NCBI GenBank assembly: GCA_028673005.1
Contig: CM054118.1
Coordinates: forward strand, 85,065,855 to 85,129,854
Length of the DNA stretch: 64,000 nucleotides
From: Tanypteryx hageni
Lineage: Eukaryota > Arthropoda > Insecta > Odonata > Petaluridae
Direction: 5' to 3'
Position 1 is the stretch's first letter. Every line of letters begins with the position of its first letter. Position numbers and translations under genes: made by a program. Under the pieces are notes generated by a model. It ran no database searches. It was not told the DNA's origin and was given only the letters and a program-made list of their open reading frames with translations. Of this stretch, positions 13,169-24,469 are shown one piece after another.

Positions 13169-13310
13169 GTATTGTGTTCATGAAAAAATCTAATTCGAGA
13201 TATCAACGGAAATACATGTTTTAAGGTCCCCTGAACACGTTTTGACTATTTTCTTGATGATGTCTGTGGGTGTGTCTGTGTGTGTCTGTGACCGGAATTC
13301 TGTAGTAAAA
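13169..13310. repeat. Dispersed repeat fragment, related to 60680-60800
   Basis: GGAAATAC followed by TGTTTTAAGGT, a short gap and a TGTCTGTG-rich block resembles the order at 60700-60800 (GGAAATACCCGTTTTAGGTG, then TCTGTCTGCCTG). Two weakly similar copies suggest an old interspersed repeat. Type unknown. Confidence 0.4.
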
Positions 13311-13899
13311 TGTAATATTAAACTAAACGTAGATATTCGTCGCCGATGTTTAGGAAAAATAAAACGATTTTGGTAGTAGATTTTTAAGAAAAATAAAGGT
13401 CTAAAAGTAGTAAGATTATGGTAGTATATCGACTGAAATGCAGATTTGGTAACTTACACACGTATAAAGCAAAATAATTCTAACTTCGTAGCCAAGATTT
13501 ATACCAGCACCTATGAATGAAATACATTTTTTAAGAGAGTAATGACCTGTAAAACAAAACTGCATTGAAATAAAGCAGAAATTTTATTTTAAAGTTAAAA
13601 AGCAATCTCTCTCTTCTGATCATTATAAAAACCATTAGGGCAGTTTACTCAATCATACCAAAACGTTTAATAAGACAGAAGAATTTATATGAAATAAATT
13701 TTTGCCGTATAATGTAAAAATCTTTAAAGAAGAGTCCATTTGAAAATAAATAAAGCGAAGCCATCCTCCCGCAACCTTTGGGACCACTCACCGAAATTGA
13801 ACATTGAAAAGAAAAGGAGCGGCGCGGAAATTGAGAAAGCCTCTCTTTCGACGAGTGAGAAACTCGGAAAAATGACGCAATCGATCGGAAAGGAAACGA

Positions 13900-14235
13900 C
13901 GACTGCATTTCTCGTCTCCTCTATCCCTCCCTCCCCCCACCATCCACTCCTCTTCCCTCCCCATCCATCCATCTCCCTCCATTCCTCTCCCTCCTTCCCT
14001 CTCTCCCCTCCCTCCATCCATCCCTCACCCCCCTTCCCAACCCTCTCTCCCCCTACCTCCATTCCTTTTCCCCCTCCCTTCCTCCCTCTCTCCCCGTCCC
14101 CATCCCTCTCTCCTCTCCCTCCCTCCATCCCTCTTCCACCATCCCTCCATCTCTATACCTCCCCCAGTCTCCCCCTCCGTCTCCTTCAAAACCTCCCCTT
14201 CTCACACCCATCCACACTCCATCCGCCCCAACAAA
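13900..14235 (+). repeat. Pyrimidine-rich tract (CTCCCTCCAT)
   Basis: The + strand is nearly all C and T, with CCCTCCCTCCATCCATC-type words. The 195-codon frame 13740-14327 and the 134-codon antisense frame exist because of this composition. Confidence 0.85.
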
Positions 14236-15890
14236 TTAACAATGTCAAATATCGTTTCGCCTCATACAAAGCTAACGACTTCGATAACTCAACAGTAAAT
14301 CGATATCGAAATGCACTCGTATCCTGAAGTCTCCGACTAAACGCTTATAAATAACCATCCCGCACGTTTAACGCCTTTCCTGTCGTTGCAAATCGATCTT
14401 TGACACGAAATTAAATAAATTATCAGCGTATTACATAAATTATTTCTGTCGATGAAAAATAAGTAATTTCCCGAACCATTTCAGCTTCAATTTAGAATTC
14501 TTATTGAAATGATGTAGGATAGTCAAAAGTTTTTTATGGTAGCTACAATAACTTACGTAACTAGATATATTAATATTTAATAAATGGAGAATGTCGCTAC
14601 GAACGGATTTATCCAAACAACAAACGAAAAAATAGTCCATATAATAAAAATTATATAAGTTCCTTATTTATTACATAAAAAATATTCAATAGCGTTAGGG
14701 TCATTAGTTAACAAATTAAAGGTTTAGAAACATAAAAATAACATTACCGTACTTTTACTAGACATCTCGCAAAATCATTTGAAAGATAAGATTTTTGCAA
14801 TCTATCATGATGAGCAGATTATTTTGGTAACAATTTCTCGACTTTCTAACCTAAAATTAACAACGTAAAAAAACAAACTATAAAAAATCCATTATCTCAA
14901 CGCTTGATCTTGGGGATTATTGATGTAAATTTTCTTTTTAAATTAAAACTGATGTCTTTTCATGGCCGTACGATATTTTCTTTGCTGCAATATGATTTTA
15001 TGCTCTTAATTCTCAGTTAATCCTCTATGTTAAATATGTTTTAAACATTTATTCTGTATATCAAAATTATGGACAAACCAAGACTGCCAGGTCACCTCAA
15101 GGAAAATTAGTAATCATCTGAACAACGATCAACATTACTTCACCGTTACTCCAACGTATTGGCCAGTTCTGGATGATTCGCTGTACAAATTACACGCAAA
15201 TATTCATTCATTAATATTTTGTTTCAGGACTTTAAATAAAATTGCAGACATTTTTAATAACTCCACTAAATCGGCGAAGTAATTAGATTTATAAAAAAAT
15301 CAATAATGCACTAATTTAGATAAAAATGTACCAATTACTCATTAATTTTAATTAAATTATTTATTTTAAATATCGTAAAATTCTCGAACGCAAATTTTTG
15401 AAATGACACGCGTAATATTCACGCTTTTAGCGTTGTTATTGTTTTATGAATCTTAGTGAGCAGTAAATGGGAAGTTAAGGAATAATCCTCTCAACAAATT
15501 ATACTGTAAATAAGACTAATATGAGGCATTTTTTATTTTATTGTAAAAACACTCTCATAACAATTCAATCTGTATATGATCATAAATTTACAAATATAAA
15601 TACACCCGCATTAAACGATAAAAATTTCAAATTAATATTTGCTACCGTATTCTTCATAATGAGGTGAATTTTCAAAGGAGTTGTTCAGACTAAATTGCAA
15701 AAATAATTTTATAAAATAGCATATAACGTATTAACTGTCACTCCTCTCCGACTAAATAGACAAAACTCTTCTCTAGCCCGGTGAAAGTCATTTTAACGGC
15801 CTTTTCTAATTAAAATAAAAAGCTTCGTTAGTAAAAAAACGCCGCTATAAATTTCAGCTTTCGGGACGCTATCATGATTAACCTCGGTTC
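14236..15890. other. AT-rich spacer
   Basis: Long AT-rich sequence with no frame above 66 codons and no repeat recognised. Confidence 0.5.
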
Positions 15891-15894
15891 TGCT

Positions 15895-16568
15895 TAATCG
15901 CCCAATAAGTGTTGAGGTTGTCGGAGGGGGGAAGAGAGCAGGGAAAAGGAATTAACGGCGATGGCTCTGTGGAGGAGTGGGAGGAGGGAGTTGGGCGGAT
16001 GGACAAGAAGGGGCAAGAGGGCATTCATGGGAAAGAGAGAATGAGGTGGAGGCCTTATCCCATCAGATGCGTGAATATTTAACGACCCAAAGGCGCCCTC
16101 TTTCTCACACCACTTGCAGGCGCAAATCGAAAGAGGTGCGGACCTCTCAGGGACTCCACGGACCGGTCGTACGAAGCAAGAGGGAGAAGCTGGGAGAATA
16201 GGAGACCCTCTCGGCCCCCGCTCTTCTCCCGCCTCCTTATTCGGAGAAGAACTCCAGAGAGGTTGCCGAAAAAGTGGCTTGTGGGTTAGGATAGAACCGA
16301 AGACAAACACGAGGGCGTCCTTTTGAGCACTCCCCAGGAGAGAACTCTCACGCGGTCGCACGATAAGACGGCCATCCGTGGAGTGGAAAGAGCAAAGGGG
16401 GTGGCGAGCGACGCCTCGCGCACCTCCCCGACGTCAATTCTTCCACGGCCGCCTTCATAGCCGCCGGTCTTCGGCCGTCCACCCGCCTTCTATTCGCTGC
16501 CACAGACGCTGCCCTTCTTTCCCTCCCGTGCCTCCTCTTTCTCTCTTTATCCGGACTTGTATTTTTCT
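15895..16568. other. GC-rich segment, no gene recognised
   Basis: Contrasts with its AT-rich surroundings and has many CpGs (for example near 16130-16160 and 16340-16510). The 155-codon minus-strand frame 15894-16361 has no known domain and overlaps equally plausible frames on the + strand. It could be a promoter or old repeat. Confidence 0.4.
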
Positions 16569-16744
16569 CGCACTCCGGTGGTGTAGTGGTTAAGGTACTA
16601 TGCTCAAACTATATACATGTACCTATATGACAAATCCAATTACAATTATGAGACTTGTCCTAGATTTGTATACGGTTTAGTGTATACAAATGTAATACAA
16701 GTATAAATTTTTTAAGCGTTTGGTTAGACAAGTCAGTAGACAGT

Positions 16745-16954
16745 ATGTCTTCAAACGAGGAATATCTGTTCATTTGTGCTGCCGTAAATTATGTAATTAA
16801 CAACAAAGTAGCAACAAAGAAGAAACGTCGATGGTGTATAAGAAATTATTTGTGCAAAATAAGTAGCCACGGTGAATATAAATCAATAATGAATGATTTA
16901 AAAACCGAAGACATTATTTTAAGTCACACACGAACTCAACACTACCGCACGTAA
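16745..16954 (+). pseudogene. HARBI1-like transposase N-terminal fragment
   Basis: A 69-codon frame with the pattern RRWCIRNYLCKISSHGEYKS then IMNDLKTED. This resembles the conserved N-terminal region of Harbinger nucleases (RRxWVRPW...GEYxxLxxELRxED, known from the family). The catalytic DDE domain is absent: after residue 55 the sequence diverges and stops. In a complete element this gene encodes the nuclease that, with a MADF/Myb partner, cuts at the terminal repeats. Here it cannot be functional. Recognition is by pattern only. Confidence 0.55.
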
Positions 16955-17178
16955 ACAATGTAGAGTGACAATGACAGATGATATAGATCCTACAGCGCAT
17001 GCGCGAGTTGGTGGATAAATACAAGTTTCTCATTCGGTGAGGAAGCTTCAGAATAGTATAATACTTGTCTCCTACAATGTAGAACATTAATAATTCTTAG
17101 ACCTGTCTTATACAAATCCTACACGTTTCTCGATTTATATTTATACATGCATAATATTTGTATTTATCATACATGTAC

Positions 17179-17203
17179 GGTGTGTACAAAAAGTTCGTGC
17201 ACT
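17179..17203 (+). repeat. mariner left terminal inverted repeat
   Basis: 25 bp, identical to the inverse of the right end. Its outer part is GGTGTGTACAAAAAGTTCG. Confidence 0.92.
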
Positions 17204-17267
17204 CGGTTCACCAAAAATCCAAAATAAATTATTCTGGAACGGGGATGTGGTCACCCTCGAAGTACTC

Positions 17268-18305
17268 TCACCCTGACAGAATGCACTTGGTCCAACGCTT
17301 CTTCCATTCTAGAAAGCAGTGCTGCATGCCCTCCTTTGTCAGTACCTTTAGGAGCTTCGGCGTTTCTCGTTTTATGGTATCAACATCCACAAAATGTTCA
17401 CCCCGCATAATATTTTTCACTTTAGAGAACAGGTAGAAGTAACAGGGTGCTACATCAGGCGAATAGGGAGGGTGGTCCATGGTAGTGATGTTGTTTTTGG
17501 CCAAAAACTCACGCGTAACGAGCGCGGTGTGCGAAGGTGCATTGTCCTGATGTAGGATCCACGCGTTCTCCGCCCACAATTCGGGTCGTGAACGTCGCAC
17601 ACGTTCACGCAGACGCTTCAAGACTTCAACATAGAATTTCGCATTAACAGTTTGACCTGCTGGAACATATTCATGATGAACAACTCCACGAATATTGAAA
17701 AAAACGATGAGCATGGTCTTGATTTTTGAACGACTCTTGCGCGCTTTTTTGGTGCGAGGTGAACCAGGGTGCTTCCACTCTTCACTCTGCCTTTTTGTTT
17801 CAGGTTCATACTCGTAAATCCAGGGTAGGTCTCCAGTTATCGCCCTTTCGAGAAAATTTGGATCCTGGGCATTCTCGATCCAGTCATTGCAACAATCAAC
17901 ACGTCCTTGTTTTTGCTCGTCAGTCAAAACTTTCGGAACAATTTTTGCACACTGCTTCCGCATGGTCAAATGTTCTTTTAAAATTGTCTGAACAATACCG
18001 TTACTTATTCCAAGTATTTCTGTAATCATTCTAGTGGTAATTTGACGGTCTGCCTTCACCAAATCGTAAACACGCTGAATGTTTTCATCGACACGTGATG
18101 TTGAAGGGCGCCCCGCTCGTGCGCCGTCATCGACGCTCTCCCTCCCCTCCTTGAACCGGTCCACCCATTTATACACAGTTCTACGCTTCATGGTAGACTC
18201 ACCATACACCATTTCCAACATTTGTAGAATTTCCTGGCCGTTTTTGCCAAGTTTTATGAGAAATTTGATGTTGGTTCTTTGCTCGGTTAAAACGTCTCGC
18301 TCCAT
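17268..18305 (-). CDS. mariner transposase, uninterrupted but catalytic-site mutant
   Basis: A 345-codon frame, the usual length for the DD34D mariner family (Mos1 is 345 aa). The Met at 18305 was chosen because homology-like sequence starts there (MERDVLTEQR); the frame stays open 30 codons further upstream to 18395. The N-terminal helix-turn-helix (about residues 20-60) is followed by a GRPS linker (66-69) and a second helix-turn-helix (about 75-115), which bind the terminal repeats. The WVPHEL-type motif is VPKVLTDEQKQ. The first catalytic Asp is D159 in ITGD, the second D254 in HQDNAPSHT. The third position, 34 residues later in PYSPDVAPCYF, is Tyr289 instead of Asp. TGDE is also changed to TGDL, and FFDI to FFNI. 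Tyr at the metal-binding position should abolish cleavage, so the protein can probably bind ends but not move them. Confidence 0.93.
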   Translation of the reverse strand: MERDVLTEQRTNIKFLIKLGKNGQEILQMLEMVYGESTMKRRTVYKWVDRFKEGRESVDDGARAGRPSTSRVDENIQRVYDLVKADRQITTRMITEILGISNGIVQTILKEHLTMRKQCAKIVPKVLTDEQKQGRVDCCNDWIENAQDPNFLERAITGDLPWIYEYEPETKRQSEEWKHPGSPRTKKARKSRSKIKTMLIVFFNIRGVVHHEYVPAGQTVNAKFYVEVLKRLRERVRRSRPELWAENAWILHQDNAPSHTALVTREFLAKNNITTMDHPPYSPDVAPCYFYLFSKVKNIMRGEHFVDVDTIKRETPKLLKVLTKEGMQHCFLEWKKRWTKCILSG

Positions 18306-18466
18306 TCCGCCGACATGACCAAAAGTACGTTCACAAAAACAGACACCAAAAGCAGAGATCTCACTCGACCGTGACCAAACTTCTGCTGAGGACACGTGAG
18401 GCTCCCCCCTAGACGTTGCACAACTGTAAAAACTTACAGCGTTGCCACTTCGGCAGAAAAAAATTC

Positions 18467-18491
18467 AGTGCACGAACTTTTTGTACACACC
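18467..18491 (-). repeat. mariner right terminal inverted repeat
   Basis: 25 bp, perfect inverse match to the left end. It is followed by TA at 18492-18493. Confidence 0.92.
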
Positions 18492-18846
18492 TAGTATATA
18501 GTGGCAACCTACCTTCAGAGTGTTGGCCCCAACAAGATCTGCTAAAGATCTATTAAAGCAACACCCGGTTCGAATCCTTTAGTAGGATGTTTTTCGAGGA
18601 CGCTTGGTCTCCTACTTGTGTGCGTGGTGAAACTAAGGAGATGAGGGCGAGCCAATGAGAAAAGATAAAATGAGGAGCGCGCTCAAATCAACACTTTCGA
18701 AAGGGACGTTAAGCCGTTGGCCCCCTTGGTGCTCTTCGTTAAGAGCAGACTAAAAACTGGCACCAGAATTTTCTCCTCCCTTGCTATCCGGCTATTCATT
18801 GTACTACCTCTTAGATACACATTACGCGTAGGAAGAGGTGAATCAG

Positions 18847-21040
18847 CAAGCCGTAAAAACATATCAGTCGCTTGCCATAGGGGCAGGTCGCAGTCGGAAG
18901 CTCATTTTCTCTCTTTCTCCTCATACCACCCTTATCCTCTCTCTGTTTCTCGAGGACATCGAGTCCTTCCCGGCTCTTCATTGGTTCAAATGTTCTAAGA
19001 ATCCGTCGTATAACTATATGGGTCACGCGCGTTAACTTGTAGCGGCGGTGGAGGGGGATTTGCGAGATAAAAGGAGGAGGGGGTCGCGTTGTCATAACAG
19101 CTTCCCTCGCGAGCAAAACTCGGGTCGTGAGTGAGATAAGGGGATGAGGATGAGGCGCCCTCTTCAGCAAGAGATGGCGCTCGACTCGTCCATTTTCCTT
19201 TTCGAATCGGAGGATCTCTTCTGGGCACTCCTGTTCTGGAAAGGCCTTTCTATGGAACTTTGTTATCTCTTGCACCGTGTAAATGGAATTTTTGCAAAAA
19301 AAATAACGATTAGAATGGGGAGGCACTAAAGAAAACGTTATGTAGGTGATATGGTGAGTTATTTTCAGGATTTTCTTGTCGAAGCAATGCTTGAAATTTC
19401 AACTTGGTAGCTACGGTGGTTTTCTTCTGTATCTCCATCATAGTATCTTTTGTTTGTTACCTTGGTTTTCACGTGCGCCTATTCAGCACTGATTGATTAC
19501 ACTCGAATATTTTAGTATATATCTGGCTTCTATTGTCTTGAAAACCGAAACTAGAATAAGGAACGAAATAAAAACTGAAATATGAAATATGAAATATGAG
19601 ATTAAACACAAATTTAAATACCGCAGTTCCTTTGGTTTTATCGTACCCTTTAATCTTCAGTTCAGACCCAACGATTCATGGTATTTTTCAAAGACATCAG
19701 AATATTATCGATAAAAGCATATTCACTTTCAATGGATAAATTGAAATTGTATTAGGATTTATGATTTTTCCTGCCAACTAGAAACTTGAGAATTAAAAAT
19801 TAAAACTATCCCGAAGAAACTGAGTTCCAAAAAGAATGCTATCAAGCAATTAATCTTCAGATTTTTACTATATCATAATTTGCTCCATTTAGATTGAAAT
19901 TTCATTAAAATTGTTGACGTATTCTGTGAGATACTTGATAGTTAACTTAATCATAAATTTGTCAAAATCTACAAGATATATTCATCGGCTGTAGTAACGA
20001 TCGGCGTTCGAGAAATAGATAACATCTGAAATACGATAATAATTCCAAGCGTGTTTGTGAACTTTTACAAAAATTATCGTCCATGTCCAATTTTAAAATC
20101 TTCATTAACCGAGGATATTTTTAAAATACACTATGATGAGCAAAATTTGGAAAATATCGTTTCTTCTGTTACAGAAACCCAATACTCAAAAATCTTATGA
20201 GTACACATTTCTTAAGGTGACATTGATGAAAGGGCAACGGGTTTTTTCCCTATCAGCCACTGACTAACTCATTCAAAAGATATTTATAATATCCATCAAA
20301 AATTTTTAATGGAATAATTCTATTGAAAATATCTTCTGTATTTTATTTGTAACAGAAATATAATAAAATATCTAACGGACATTTTATTTGCTAAATAAAC
20401 TGCCAAATTCAAAATAAGATGGAAAGAAAATTTTCAACTTATTCTGATATCAAATGGTATGAGAACAAGTTCATGATATTACAATGTTAAGTTTATATAT
20501 TATACCATGACTTGTGATAAAATGATAGCTAAACATTTATGGTAATTGCCAGTTGAATGTCTATGGTCACTATTTAATGCGTTGGAGAGGGAAAACAAGT
20601 TTCTGGCTGACTTCTTAAAGGATTGAAGCGTACACCGAAGCTATGGCTCCTTTAATGGGAAACGGCTTAGAAACTAATATGTCGTTTCTCGAGACACGAC
20701 AACAGTTTTGAACACTCGAACACTCGTGCTCTTAATCTTCTAGAAACAGCAAACATCAAGTATGCAAAGAGAACTCGTTTATTTTTAGATCACCAAAAAC
20801 TAAGTATTTTATTTATGTAAGTATATTAAAAATAAATCTTTCCTTCCCTTATCGAGCCCCTATTATTTATAACAATGAAATACGTAGGTTATGGTTGTCT
20901 ATGAAATGGCTGCAGCAACCAAGTAAGTGATTCACATGTAAATATATACGCAATTCATTCCAAGGTTATCATTCTCGAAAGTCGTTTGCTCCTACAGCAT
21001 ATGCAACCTTCTCTTTAGAAAAATTGCATTACTTCAATAG
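18847..21040. other. Spacer without recognisable genes
   Basis: A mildly CpG-containing start (18850-19200) gives a 171-codon minus frame with no domain. The remainder to 21040 is AT-rich and featureless. Confidence 0.5.
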
Positions 21041-21044
21041 CGCT

Positions 21045-21770
21045 TTTTCACTGATCCCCCCCTTTCTCCCCCTTTCTCCCTCTTTCTCTCCCTACATCAC
21101 TCTCCATCCTTCTCTCTTTTTACCTACATCCTTCCGTTTTCGTTCCATCCAATAACCTTGCATCTCTACTGACGTATCTTCCCCATTTATATCTCTCTCT
21201 CTCTCTCTCTACATCTCCCTCCCTCAATCCCTTACCTCTCTTCAAACACTCTTCCCAGTCTTTTTTGCCCATGGGGAGAACGTTTTAAGCCGTCGGACGT
21301 AAACTGGTGATGAAATATTCACAGATAGCCTCTCTCGCACGTCTTTAGGGCCACCACTTCCCTCCCCCATACCCTCTCTTCCTTCTCTCCCACCCCCACG
21401 TCATGCCCCCAACCCCTCCTCAGCCTACCTTTACCACTCCTGCTCTCTCCACATCCTCCGTTTTCAAGTATACCGGCTATTCCACCCCCTTCCCTGTCCC
21501 TTTCTTCCCTCCCACCCTCCCTCCCCTACTTCCCTTTCCCCTCTTCCGAATCCGCCCCCCCCCCCCTTTCGCGCTCACACACAGGCCCCGGATAAAACCC
21601 TACACGTTTTCTTCCATCCCCTTCTTTCTCCGTTTCCCCCACACCCAACCACTCTCCCGCCTTCATAAGCCCCCTCACTCGCCCCTTCTCCCTCCCACTC
21701 ATCCTCCTCTTCACTCCCTTTTACTCCGCATAGTCAAACACTCGCTCTCGGCGCTAAATCTCAATCTCCT
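21045..21770 (+). repeat. Pyrimidine-rich tract with (CT)n
   Basis: C/T-rich + strand with (CT) runs near 21195 and a C9-10 run near 21550. The 135-codon frame 21403-21810 is Pro/Ser/Leu-rich and dismissed. Confidence 0.8.
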
Positions 21771-22515
21771 CTATGGAATCCCTCTCTCCGGCTTCTTAAC
21801 ATCCGCGTGAAACCTCTTTTGCTAGAGGAGTAGGTTCCCTAGCACCGGGAAACTAATTCAGTTTTTGTTTTCCTTCTAAATATAAAAAAAATTCAATTCA
21901 AAGACGTTAAAGGAAGGTCATTTGGTAATATGCGGTTGAGAATACGTTCCAGCCCACCCATACATTAACTGCAGTAAACACTAACCATTCACTGATATTC
22001 TATATAATGTCATGGATGGCGCGTAGAAAGGAGCGTTGATAACTGGAGTTAAATGAGACCTGTTTTGCGCCTTCGCGAATCCTTCCTGGCAATCGGCAGC
22101 TACTCTCAATCATTCGATTCTTAAATTCTGATTTCGAGTTATCCAATGCCACACACTGAAGCCGAATTCGTTCTCTTCTTCTGATTGTTAAATATACTTC
22201 TCAATTTTCTTTAGGAAACCCAACAATCTCATTTTCCGAGATAATTACCGTTTCCATTTAATACTACATCTTACAAAGCTTCTGATCAGGTCGTAGATTA
22301 TGTGTACCAAGAGACGTTATTGGAGACTCCTATCGCATAGAATATTACACTATAATTTACAATTTTTAAAAAATTGTAAATGTTTTGTTTTGATATATTT
22401 AGACCACAATTTCGACAAATTGATGCTTACAAAATACCGACAGTTTTAAACTCTTTTGTTTTCAGAAATTTAGATCTCACACTTTCGTGAAAATGTTAAT
22501 AAAATACCATTTACC
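21771..22515. other. Spacer without recognisable genes
   Basis: Mixed to AT-rich sequence. Nothing recognised. Confidence 0.5.
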
Positions 22516-22519
22516 CTGT

Positions 22520-22885
22520 GATATGGACAATGAGAAAGGAATATGCGAGCAGATTAGAGGCGTTTGAGATTTGGAAATGGCGTAGACTGGAGAAAACTAG
22601 TTGGACCGAGGGAAAAACAAATGGAAATTTTTAAATGCCGTAGGGGAAGAGAGAAGGTTAATTAGAGTAATTAGGGAAATACAAGAAACGGGTGGGCCAA
22701 GTTTTTAAAGGTAATGGTCTACTGAAGGAAGTGATAGCAGGAAGGGTGCTAGGAAAGAGACAAAGCGGAAAGGAATATTAGATGGATAAGAGAATCGGTG
22801 TGAGGAGGTGGAAGTAAAGGCCTTGGGTGGCACGGAGTGGGTTGGACGAGCGAAAAAAGACCGAAAGGTAGAATGACTGTGATCA
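22520..22885 (+). pseudogene. Non-LTR retrotransposon 3'-end fragment
   Basis: Broken frames read FEIWKWRRLEKTSWTEGK near 22560-22620 and GNGLLKEVIAGRVLGKRQ near 22710-22770. These are the same C-terminal landmarks as in 11180-11340 (RRLEKISWTEKK; LLKEVIERR), so both come from one LINE family. 5' truncation is typical for such copies. No polymerase core remains. Confidence 0.7.
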
Positions 22886-24469
22886 CCCTTTTTTATTTCA
22901 AATTCAAAATTTTGCGCAATAAAATGTTATTCTCCTCTAGATAACATCATTAACTCAGTGTATGCGAAATATGAGCTGGTCAATATTGCAGATGATTTTT
23001 ACAAAAAGAACGTTTTGAACCTGTAACTGAATGAGACTCCAAATTTATCAATGTAAGCATTGTTCCTTTAACTATTTAATTTCAGTTTCCTATTAAATAT
23101 ATTACCATTGTTTTTTAATATATCATAGTGTATGCACTGTTTCGTTGATTAACATGAATTAAAAACTTATGATAGTAAATATTTTGACCATTTGGTCATT
23201 AAAATCTTATATTAGAAACATATTATTATATTACTAACATTATCTTTAAATTAAAGCGCCTTCATAAAACGGTTCTCAATAGTCCAATAGTTTTCAAACA
23301 ATGGCATTTTAATATACAAAAATTAAACAGAGAATCTTATGGAAAGTAAAGATTGAGTGAGTGTGGGATAAGGGGTCACGTGACCACGTTTTGTCGCCCT
23401 TTTGCGTTCGTCGCCGCGTTCTCTCTCTCTGCCAGTCGAGTGGGAGGACTTGTCATGCGGTGGCGTCTGGAATTAATGGTCTGCTCTCGATTTTTTGCCT
23501 CGACTGCCAACATTTGAGCATCGTTTTTATTGCGTCTCGTTTCTCAGCGAATGGACAGGGCAGGGGAGAGCAGGATTGATTCTCTAAAAATCACCACTAA
23601 CGGCTTGACAAATCGATAATGGTTCGTCGAATGCACTGTGCAAGGGAAACCTACTTTCTCGTTCGCCTGTTTTTTTCCTCAATTAGCCCGCATACAATTT
23701 TGAGCCATGTTGCCGCGTACAGTTTCAACGCCGCACGATATCTGCGCCGGCAAAAAAAAACATACGTCGTATATAACCAGGCGCAGCTCGTTCGGTCGTT
23801 GAATTTTATTTCGCATCTGTGTTTATCATTCGTGGCACATTCCTTATACAGACCAAAGAGAATTCTATTTATTCCTAAATTTTAGGAGTTTTTTAAGTTA
23901 AAAAAAGCTTGAGGCAAAAGGAGTAGAATATAGATATTTATCAAATATCAAAAAGCATTTATTTATTTAATTTATTCACCTTATTTCAACTTTATAATTT
24001 ATTTCTTTATATTGACTTTCATTCAACGGTAGAAAGCACGTGATTTTTCATTTCACTCAAAAATGAACGTCCAGCAACGAATTTCAAAATATAAAACACA
24101 ATTGCTTAGGCAGCGAATTAATAGAAATATTATATATGCTCTCCATTAAAAATAACTATAGAATTATGTTGAAAATATATAGAAAATTTTTGTTCAGAAT
24201 ACTACCAGCCCTTTGCCTTCCCTCAACCCTCAACAACTCCATAACTGTCCGAAGCGTGCATTTTGCCCGCTTAGATTGGGAGTCTATTACGCCGTCGTCA
24301 AATTCACCCTTTTCAGCAGATAAATTACAACGTAAAATCTGTAAACTCATAGATAAAAAATAAAATCTTTTCCTAGCAATGTTTGTTAATTTATTCTCGC
24401 CGTAATTACCATCAAGAAAAGAAAATCGTTAGTCATCCGAGAACACCAACGGCTAATAACATGCATAAT
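22886..24469. other. Spacer with a CpG-containing patch at 23360-23800
   Basis: AT-rich apart from 23360-23800. That patch contains a perfect 12-bp palindrome GGTCACGTGACC at 23374-23385 centred on an E-box CACGTG. Frames 23361-23579 and 23619-23885 are unrecognised. The patch could be regulatory, but there is no adjacent gene to attach it to. Confidence 0.35.

Larger units (their letters stand above)
17178..18491 (-). mobile_element. mariner-family element, complete ends
   Basis: About 1.31 kb with perfect 25-bp terminal inverted repeats at 17179-17203 and 18467-18491, beginning GGTGTGTACAAAAAG. The right end is followed directly by TA. On the left, TA is separated from the repeat by one C. 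TA is the mariner target, so the element jumped into TA within the Harbinger-like fragment. It holds one transposase frame on the minus strand. Perfect ends with a damaged active site suggest recent arrival or recent inactivation. Confidence 0.93.
16606..18503. mobile_element. PIF/Harbinger-like deletion derivative, split by mariner
   Basis: Ends are imperfect inverted repeats: ACTATATACATGTACC at the left and, read inward from the right, ACTATATACTACATG once the mariner is removed. The interior holds a HARBI1-like N-terminal frame at 16745-16954. The target duplication could not be resolved. Without the mariner the element is about 580 bp, far shorter than an autonomous Harbinger. It lies inside SINE copy 3, so it inserted after that SINE. 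Confidence 0.55.
16570..18846 (+). mobile_element. SINE copy 3, tail type B, split by nested transposons
   Basis: The tRNA-like head begins near 16570 with an A-box match TGGTGTAGTGG at 16579-16589, then breaks off near 16605. The missing half resumes at about 18504, with a perfect B box GGTTCGAATCC at 18567-18577. The common body follows (GGGACGTTAAGCCGTTGGCC at 18700 onward), then the type B tail (CTATTCATTGTACTACCTCT) to about 18846. Removing the insert restores the order of the other copies, although box spacing is then about 90 bp and about 40 extra bp sit in the body. Confidence 0.75.

Noticed and set aside
13740..14327. 195-codon plus-strand frame
   Set aside because: The central part is a CTCCCTCCAT pyrimidine tract; flanks have no recognisable domain.
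15894..16361. 155-codon minus-strand frame in the GC-rich segment
   Set aside because: Overlapping open frames on the other strand are equally plausible; few stops are expected in GC-rich DNA.
17726..18318. Plus-strand frames of 79-99 codons
   Set aside because: They are antisense shadows of the mariner transposase gene.
16579..18577. tRNA gene from the A-box and perfect B-box matches
   Set aside because: The two boxes are separated by two transposons and belong to a SINE head, as the shared body and tail show.
18811..19326. 171-codon minus-strand frame
   Set aside because: It overlaps the SINE tail and antisense frames, and shows no known domain.
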